A DNA stretch of 9,257 bases from an uncultured bacterium (GTDB lineage: Bacteria > Bacillota_I > Bacilli_A > RF39 > UBA660), in contig OMUM01000014.1 in NCBI GenBank assembly GCA_900314225.1, positions 1 to 9,257 on the forward strand. The letters are read 5' to 3'. This document shows positions 5,097 through 9,257 of the stretch, piece after piece. The notes under the pieces are model-generated. The model did no database searches and was not told the origin of the DNA. It saw nothing but the letters and a program-made list of their open reading frames with translations. How positions within the stretch are numbered: position 1 is the stretch's first letter; each line of letters opens with the position of its first letter. Position numbers and translations under genes: made by a program.

Positions 5097-6281
5097 ATGA
5101 AAATATTATCTATTAGTACAAGAGGTAATGAATTAAAATTTTATTTATTTGAGATGGATGATCAAAGTATAATTGCTAATGGTATTATTTCTAGAATAGG
5201 TCTAGAAGATAGTTCATATTCTATTTCTTTTGGTTCTGAAAATATAACTGAGCATGTTGAATTTCGTGATTATAATGATGTTGCTAATATTTTATTTGAT
5301 AAATTAGTAACATTAAATATTATTAATTCTAGTATTGATATTAATGGTATTGGTTTTAGAGTTGTTCATGGTGGATCTAAGTATGTTGATAGTGTTTTTG
5401 TAAATGATAAGGTTATTCAAGATATTGGTGATTTAAGTGATTTTGCTCCATCATATAATGATAGTATTAGTTTGGCTATGAGGTCATTTAGAAAGATTTT
5501 TCCAGATATACCAATGGTTGCAGTTTTTGATACAGCTTTTAATCAAACAATTTCTGAGGAAAACTATTTATATCCTTTACCATTAGATTGGTACGAGAAG
5601 TATGGTATTAGAAAATATGGCTTTTATGGTACTAGTCATAAGTATGTTACGAAAAAAGTTTCAGAAATATTAGGAAGAAATGATTTTAAATTAATTAGTT
5701 GTCATTTAGGCAATGGGGGTTCTGTTTCAGCAATAGAGAATATGAAAGTTATTGATACTAGTATGGGTTTTACTCCACTTTCTGGCATTATGATGGGAAC
5801 TAGAAGTGGTGATATTGATCCTTCAATCATTCCATATATAATGAAAAAAGAGGGCTTAAATGTTGGAGAAGTAATTGATGAATTGAATAATAATAGTGGT
5901 ATTTATGGATTAAGTCAATACAGCGGCGATATGTTAGAAATATTGGAAGAATGCAATAAAGGAAATGAGAATGCTATTAGAGCAAAGAATAAATTTGTTA
6001 GGAGTGTTGCTGACTATATTGGTAAGTATTATGTTTTGCTTGGTGGAGTAGATGTAATTGCTTTTACGGCTGGAATTGGTGAAAATAGTGTCCAAATAAG
6101 ACGTGAAATTTGTGAAAAGTTAGCTTGTCTTGGAGTAAAATTAGATCTTGATATAAATAATCACATTGGTGAAATGATAAAAATAAGTACAGATGATTCA
6201 AAAATTCAAGTATATGTTATACCAACAAAAGAGGAATTGATGGTTGCAATGGATACAGAAAAATTAATAAAGAATAGATAG
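5097..6281 (+). CDS. Divergent acetate kinase paralogue, possibly a pseudoenzyme
   Basis: This 394-residue protein aligns with the first acetate kinase from end to end with almost no gaps, so it is a full-length ASKHA-fold member. The nucleotide lobe is canonical: CHLGNGGS (202-209), MGFTPL, MGTRSGDIDP (233-242), FTAGIGEN (323-330) and PTKEE. Arg88 and Asp145 are kept. The substrate and phosphate side is eroded. NAGSSSLK becomes STRGNELK (7-14; Asn7 to Ser, Ser10 to Gly, Ser12 to Glu). The acetate-pocket His becomes Tyr120. FHGTSH becomes FYGTSH (Tyr177 replaces the transition-state His). It may bind nucleotide but phosphorylate acetate poorly, use another substrate, or regulate its neighbour. 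It has its own promoter and heads an operon with nrnA and engB. The family call is sure and the activity doubtful. Confidence 0.88.
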   Translation: MKILSISTRGNELKFYLFEMDDQSIIANGIISRIGLEDSSYSISFGSENITEHVEFRDYNDVANILFDKLVTLNIINSSIDINGIGFRVVHGGSKYVDSVFVNDKVIQDIGDLSDFAPSYNDSISLAMRSFRKIFPDIPMVAVFDTAFNQTISEENYLYPLPLDWYEKYGIRKYGFYGTSHKYVTKKVSEILGRNDFKLISCHLGNGGSVSAIENMKVIDTSMGFTPLSGIMMGTRSGDIDPSIIPYIMKKEGLNVGEVIDELNNNSGIYGLSQYSGDMLEILEECNKGNENAIRAKNKFVRSVADYIGKYYVLLGGVDVIAFTAGIGENSVQIRREICEKLACLGVKLDLDINNHIGEMIKISTDDSKIQVYVIPTKEELMVAMDTEKLIKNR

Positions 6282-6291
6282 GAAATGAAAA

Positions 6292-7239
6292 ATGTATAAT
6301 GAAATATATGAAAAAATAAAAGAGTTTGAAACAATTGTTATTGCTAGACATATTGGTGTTGATCCAGATGCTTTGTGTAGTCAGTTAGCAATGCGTGATT
6401 CTATTAAACTTAGTTTTCCTGAAAAGAAAGTTTTAGCAATTGGAACGGGAAGTCAGAAGTTTTTACAAATAGGAAAACTTGATAAAATGGAAGAGGTTAC
6501 TCATGCTTTACTTATAGTCTGTGATACTCCTGATTTAAAAAGAATTGATGGAGCCAAACCTGAGGACTTTTCTTTTACAATAAAAATTGATCATCATCCT
6601 TTTATTGATTCATTTGGTGGAATTGAGTTAATTGAAGATGATAAAAGTTCCACATGTGAAATTATAATGAAGTTAATTGAAGATACTCCATTAAAATGTA
6701 ATAAAGAGATTGCTGAACTTTTATATATGGGACTTGTTTCTGATTCTAATAGATTCTTATTTAATAGTGCAACTGCTAATACTTTTCAAAGAGTTGCAGA
6801 ATATATGAAAAAGTATCAATTTGATTTATCAGAGTTATATGGCAAGTTATATTTGAGACCTTTATCAGAGGTTAGACTTGAAGGCTATATTTCTTTAAAT
6901 ATGATAGTAACAGAAAATAAATTAGGTTATATTGTGATTACTGATGATTTAATTAAAGAATTTGGTGTTGATAGTGCTTCTGCAGGTAATATGATTAATG
7001 ATTTTAATTATATTAAAGAAGTACTTGTTTGGGCAACTATTACTGAGGATGCAAAGAATAAGCAATATAGAGTTTCAATTAGGTCTCGTGGTCCAAAAAT
7101 TCATAAAGTTGCAGAAGCACACAATGGAGGTGGTCATGAGATGGCTAGTGGAGCACGTGTTAAAACATTAGATGAAGCTATGCTTATTATGAAAGATCTA
7201 GATGAGGAGTTAAAGAAATATAATAAAGAGGTGGAATAA
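6292..7239 (+). CDS. nrnA: DHH/DHHA1 phosphoesterase, NrnA-type oligoribonuclease/pAp phosphatase
   Basis: NrnA-type enzymes degrade short RNA oligonucleotides to mononucleotides and dephosphorylate 3'-phosphoadenosine 5'-phosphate; some relatives cleave cyclic dinucleotide products such as pApA. The 315-residue protein has the full metal-binding set: motif I His20-x3-Asp24-Pro-Asp26, motif II Asp78 (CDTPD), motif III Asp100-His101-His102 and motif IV Asp151 (GLVSDSNRF). The DHHA1 substrate motif GGGH lies at 279-282. There is no membrane segment and no PAS/GGDEF part, so it is the short soluble form rather than GdpP. In motif I, Val23 replaces the common Pro and Cys29 the common Gly, both mild changes. 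The gene follows the acetate kinase paralogue by 10 bases, with an AGGAA site inside the gap, so the two are co-transcribed. It is certainly in the family; exact substrate preference is inferred. Confidence 0.92.
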   Translation: MYNEIYEKIKEFETIVIARHIGVDPDALCSQLAMRDSIKLSFPEKKVLAIGTGSQKFLQIGKLDKMEEVTHALLIVCDTPDLKRIDGAKPEDFSFTIKIDHHPFIDSFGGIELIEDDKSSTCEIIMKLIEDTPLKCNKEIAELLYMGLVSDSNRFLFNSATANTFQRVAEYMKKYQFDLSELYGKLYLRPLSEVRLEGYISLNMIVTENKLGYIVITDDLIKEFGVDSASAGNMINDFNYIKEVLVWATITEDAKNKQYRVSIRSRGPKIHKVAEAHNGGGHEMASGARVKTLDEAMLIMKDLDEELKKYNKEVE

Positions 7240-7830
7240 ATGGTTATAAAAGAGGCTAATTTAGATGTACTTGCAACGCGTAGAAGTCAATATCCTGATG
7301 ATAATAAACCTGAATTTTTATTAGTTGGTAGGAGTAATGTGGGCAAGAGTAGTTTTATTAATACTATTCTTTCACGTAAAAATCTTGCTCATATTTCTAG
7401 TAAACCTGGTAAGACACAAACACTTAATTTTTATGGTGTAAATAATGATTTTTATTTGATTGATGCTCCAGGTTATGGATATGCAGATGTTGATAAAAAA
7501 ACTCAAGCTAAATTTGGAATGATGATAGAAGAATATTTAGAAAAAAGGGAACAATTAAAAAGAGTATTTATGTTTATTGATTTTAGAATTAAACCTACTG
7601 AAGATGATTTACTTATGTATAACTTTTTGAAATATTATAATTTACCAGTCACTGTTATTGCAACGAAAGCTGATAAAGTAGGTGGCAGTAAAAAACCAAA
7701 AAATTTAAAAGTTATTATGGATACTTTAGATTTAGTTATTGGTGATGATTTGGTAGTATTTTCTAGTGTTACTAGATTGGGTGTAAAAGAAGTATTAAGA
7801 AAAATTGAAGATTTAGTTTATGTCATATAG
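7240..7830 (+). CDS. engB: Ribosome-assembly GTPase EngB/YsxC (YihA family)
   Basis: EngB is an essential GTPase in Bacillus that acts late in 50S subunit assembly. The 196-residue length is typical. All five G motifs are present: G1 GRSNVGKS (30-37), G2 around KPGKTQT (55-61), G3 DAPG (75-78) followed by YGYA, G4 TKAD (142-145) and G5 SS (175-176). The RSNVGKSS and GKTQTLNFY strings are diagnostic of EngB among the TRAFAC GTPases. The ATG directly follows the nrnA stop codon with no gap. AGAGGTGG (7227-7234) lies inside the end of nrnA, so translation is coupled. In Bacillus engB usually sits by lonA; here it joins nrnA. Confidence 0.97.
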   Translation: MVIKEANLDVLATRRSQYPDDNKPEFLLVGRSNVGKSSFINTILSRKNLAHISSKPGKTQTLNFYGVNNDFYLIDAPGYGYADVDKKTQAKFGMMIEEYLEKREQLKRVFMFIDFRIKPTEDDLLMYNFLKYYNLPVTVIATKADKVGGSKKPKNLKVIMDTLDLVIGDDLVVFSSVTRLGVKEVLRKIEDLVYVI

Positions 7831-7859
7831 GTTTAAGCATATATTTTAATAGGTGGAAT

Positions 7860-8294
7860 ATGGATATACAAATAGAATCTTTGAATAATATTAAAATATA
7901 TGTTTACAAAAATATAAATAAAGAATTAGATATTAGAAGTTTAGTAAAAGAAATAATTAATAGAATAAAAATCAATCTAGAATTAGAAGGATATTATAAA
8001 GTATATGTTTATTATCAAAAGATTGGTTTGTTTTTAAATCTAATTAAAATAGAAGATGCTTTGTATAAGGGCGGACTTGATTTAAAATTAATATTGGATG
8101 ACGATAATTTAGTATATTTTAAAACAAATAATTATTTTATAATTAAAAAGTTAAATAATATTAGATATTTAGATGGTTTTTTTTATTGTATAGTAGATGA
8201 TTCTTTTGATAAGATACTTGAAAAGGTGGAATTTGGAGAATTTGTTTTTGGATATGGAAGTAATAAATTGTTGAAGAATAGTTTATTAATATGA
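7860..8294 (+). CDS. Unknown 144-aa protein between engB and a membrane-protein gene
   Basis: I do not recognise this family. AGGTGG (7851-7856) lies 3 bases before ATG 7860, a short but convincing spacing repeated in the next gene. The product has no signal peptide or membrane helix. It alternates beta-type and helix-type stretches: strand-like 10-17, a helix around 24-40, strand-like 46-60, then paired hydrophobic strands over 84-114 (for example GFFYCIVDD). A Phe/Gly stretch (FGEFVFGYGS) lies at 124-133. It is rich in Lys, Ile, Leu, Asn and Asp, matching local composition. No catalytic motif is visible. It follows engB by 29 bases without a terminator, and its TGA overlaps an ATG of the next frame, so it is a mid-operon gene. 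A small soluble accessory protein is a guess. Confidence 0.78.
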   Translation: MDIQIESLNNIKIYVYKNINKELDIRSLVKEIINRIKINLELEGYYKVYVYYQKIGLFLNLIKIEDALYKGGLDLKLILDDDNLVYFKTNNYFIIKKLNNIRYLDGFFYCIVDDSFDKILEKVEFGEFVFGYGSNKLLKNSLLI

Positions 8295-8296
8295 GA

Positions 8297-8302
8297 AGGT
8301 GG
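8297..8302 (+). promoter_or_regulatory. Ribosome binding site that sets the membrane-protein start
   Basis: AGGTGG lies 3 bases before ATG 8306, exactly the arrangement used by the gene before it. The in-frame ATG at 8291 lies upstream of this site and has no comparable one, so 8306 is preferred. Confidence 0.7.
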
Positions 8303-8305
8303 ACT

Positions 8306-9007
8306 ATGGATAAGAGAAAGAAGATATTACTTATAGTTAGTATAATAGTATTAAATATTTTTATGATTTGTAGTATTTATTTTATTGTAAGAGCAACTAT
8401 GGAGAATAAATTACGTAATGAAGTAAATAATTTAGCTAAATTAGATATTACTAAAGATAGATATAATACTAAGATTAAGACAATAGGTAAGTATGCTGTT
8501 GTGGAAAAAGCTATTAAAGAATATCTAGACGAAGATGCTGTTAGTTTACAAAAAGTATTAGCAATAATGAATGATGAAAAATTATCTAAATTACTTTCAT
8601 ATGATAATTATAAGAGTGATGGACCTGAATTTAAAACTTCTCTTGATTATATAACTACTAATAAAGAAACATTTAATAAAGAAATAGATAATTTAATTAA
8701 TAATTTAGATGACGAAAATATAAAGAAATATATTCGTACTAAGACTAAAGATAAGTATTATATAAATTTATATGATGAACTTATGCTTAGTAGTAAATTT
8801 ACTAAGGAATTTAATAATACTAAGAATATGCTTGAAAATACTAAGACTCATGTTAATAATATATTTGATACTAGTAGTGAAGTACTTAATTTTTTGATAT
8901 TATATAAAGATGATTGGGTACTTGAAGATAATCAAATTAAATTTAGAAAACAAGAGCAATATAATTATTATATGGAATTAGTTAGTAAAGTTAATAATAA
9001 GCAATAA
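8306..9007 (+). CDS. Unknown single-pass membrane protein with helical outer domain
   Basis: I do not recognise this family. The 233-residue product starts MDKRKK, a positive inside anchor, followed by one hydrophobic helix at about 7-29. The remaining 200 residues have the charged Lys/Asn/Asp/Leu pattern of an all-helical domain (for example AVVEKAIKEYLDED and a run near DNLINNLDDENIKKY) and would lie outside the membrane. There is no lipobox, sortase signal or enzyme motif. The shape resembles uncharacterised membrane-anchored helical proteins common in AT-rich gut Bacilli, but function cannot be assigned. It is the last gene of the unit that begins with the second acetate kinase gene and ends against convergent spoIVA. 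A role at the envelope, possibly in sporulation given the neighbour, is speculation. Confidence 0.78.
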   Translation: MDKRKKILLIVSIIVLNIFMICSIYFIVRATMENKLRNEVNNLAKLDITKDRYNTKIKTIGKYAVVEKAIKEYLDEDAVSLQKVLAIMNDEKLSKLLSYDNYKSDGPEFKTSLDYITTNKETFNKEIDNLINNLDDENIKKYIRTKTKDKYYINLYDELMLSSKFTKEFNNTKNMLENTKTHVNNIFDTSSEVLNFLILYKDDWVLEDNQIKFRKQEQYNYYMELVSKVNNKQ

Positions 9008-9028
9008 AAAAAGAGATTATTTCTCTTT
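9006..9028 (-). terminator. Rho-independent terminator of spoIVA (minus strand)
   Basis: Read on the minus strand, AAAGAGA (9028-9022), a 5-base loop and TCTCTTT (9016-9010) are followed by further Ts to 9006. The stem overlaps the spoIVA stop codon (9029-9027). On the plus strand the hairpin has no T-tract behind it, so it should stop the plus-strand operon poorly. Confidence 0.78.
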
Positions 9029-9257
9029 AAATTACTATTGTTATGACATTACTTGATCCTTTATTTACTACTTTAGTTAGAGTATTTTGTAATTTAAATC
9101 TTATGTTATCAGGCATGAGATTTATTTTTGATTGAATTCCTTCTCTAACAATGGAATCTAGACTTCTTCCAAATATTTCACTTTTCCATATTTCATTTTT
9201 GTCTTTTTCTTGATCTTTAGTTAAATAATCAATTAATTCTTTACATTGTGATTCACT
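9027..9257 (-). CDS. spoIVA: Stage IV sporulation protein A, C-terminal part
   Basis: SpoIVA is the ATPase that polymerises on the forespore surface to form the base of the spore coat, anchored by SpoVM. Only the last 76 residues are in the window; the gene continues beyond the right edge, where the Walker A ATPase domain would lie. The visible part reads IFGRSLDSIVREGIQSKINL, then a Met-Pro-Asp turn, a helix LQNTLTKVVNKGSSN and a hydrophobic end VITIVI. This matches the conserved C-terminus of the family (IVxEGIxxKLxxMP, then LQETLxRIINEGSGGLIxIIL). The C-terminal region is the part that docks to SpoVM and controls localisation. The frame runs open to the edge and stops at TAA. It is convergent with the preceding operon, with only 19 bases between the two stop codons. 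Confidence 0.9.
   Translation of the reverse strand, partial: SESQCKELIDYLTKDQEKDKNEIWKSEIFGRSLDSIVREGIQSKINLMPDNIRFKLQNTLTKVVNKGSSNVITIVI

Noticed and set aside
7838..7845. CATATATT as a SigE -10 (close to CATACAHT) before the 144-aa gene
   Set aside because: No SigE -35 sits at 12-15 bases upstream; the only ATAT-type match is 8 bases away. Such strings are frequent by chance in this composition.
8291..8305. ATG 8291 as start of the membrane protein (ATGA overlap with the previous stop)
   Set aside because: The AGGTGG site lies after it and before ATG 8306. Residues added by the earlier start have no support, though the ATGA contact is a common coupling form.
1..9257. CRISPR arrays, insertion sequences, tRNA/rRNA genes, riboswitches
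   Set aside because: No repeat-spacer pattern, transposase, terminal repeats, tRNA-like cloverleaf or long structured leader was seen. No intergenic gap exceeds about 110 bases.

Overview
The window is very AT-rich and reads as a compact stretch of chromosome from a spore-forming, low-GC Bacillota. The lineage evidence is direct: an alpha/beta-type small acid-soluble spore protein (SASP) with a near-perfect SigG promoter, and the C-terminus of the spore-coat ATPase SpoIVA on the minus strand at the right edge. Shine-Dalgarno sites are strong, stops are mainly TAA with some TAG and TGA, and Trp is written TGG, so the standard bacterial code applies. The base composition and gene set suggest an uncultured gut-type Bacilli (RF39/Erysipelotrichales-like); that placement is inference.

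Layout, left to right. (1) 1-719: the tail of an unidentified upstream gene overlaps a type IV prepilin-like gene, and the unit closes with a strong terminator. (2) 721-2260: thiI (tRNA 4-thiouridine synthesis), then the SASP gene under its own forespore promoter, closed by a long hairpin terminator. (3) 2270-3739: a HipA/CtkA-like kinase gene overlapping a small unknown gene; no helix-turn-helix antitoxin is present. (4) 3749-5039: an acetate kinase gene with a good SigA promoter and a terminator. (5) 5064-9007: a second acetate kinase paralogue that starts an apparent five-gene unit with nrnA (nanoRNase / DHH phosphoesterase), engB (ribosome-assembly GTPase), an unknown 144-aa protein and an unknown single-pass membrane protein. 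(6) 9006-9257, minus strand: the convergent spoIVA 3' end with its own terminator.

Most genes are housekeeping or sporulation genes. The most unusual signal is the tandem acetate kinase pair. The two proteins align almost residue for residue, yet each has lost a different set of family-conserved active-site residues. The first is altered in nucleotide-lobe motifs (HxGNG to HVGSG, GIGEN to GVLEN). The second is altered in phosphate/acetate-pocket residues (N7S, the S10 and S12 positions, H120Y, H177Y). This suggests a catalytic/pseudoenzyme pair or a heteromeric kinase. Next in interest are the orphan HipA-like kinase with its overlapping unknown partner, and the two unrecognised genes between engB and spoIVA.
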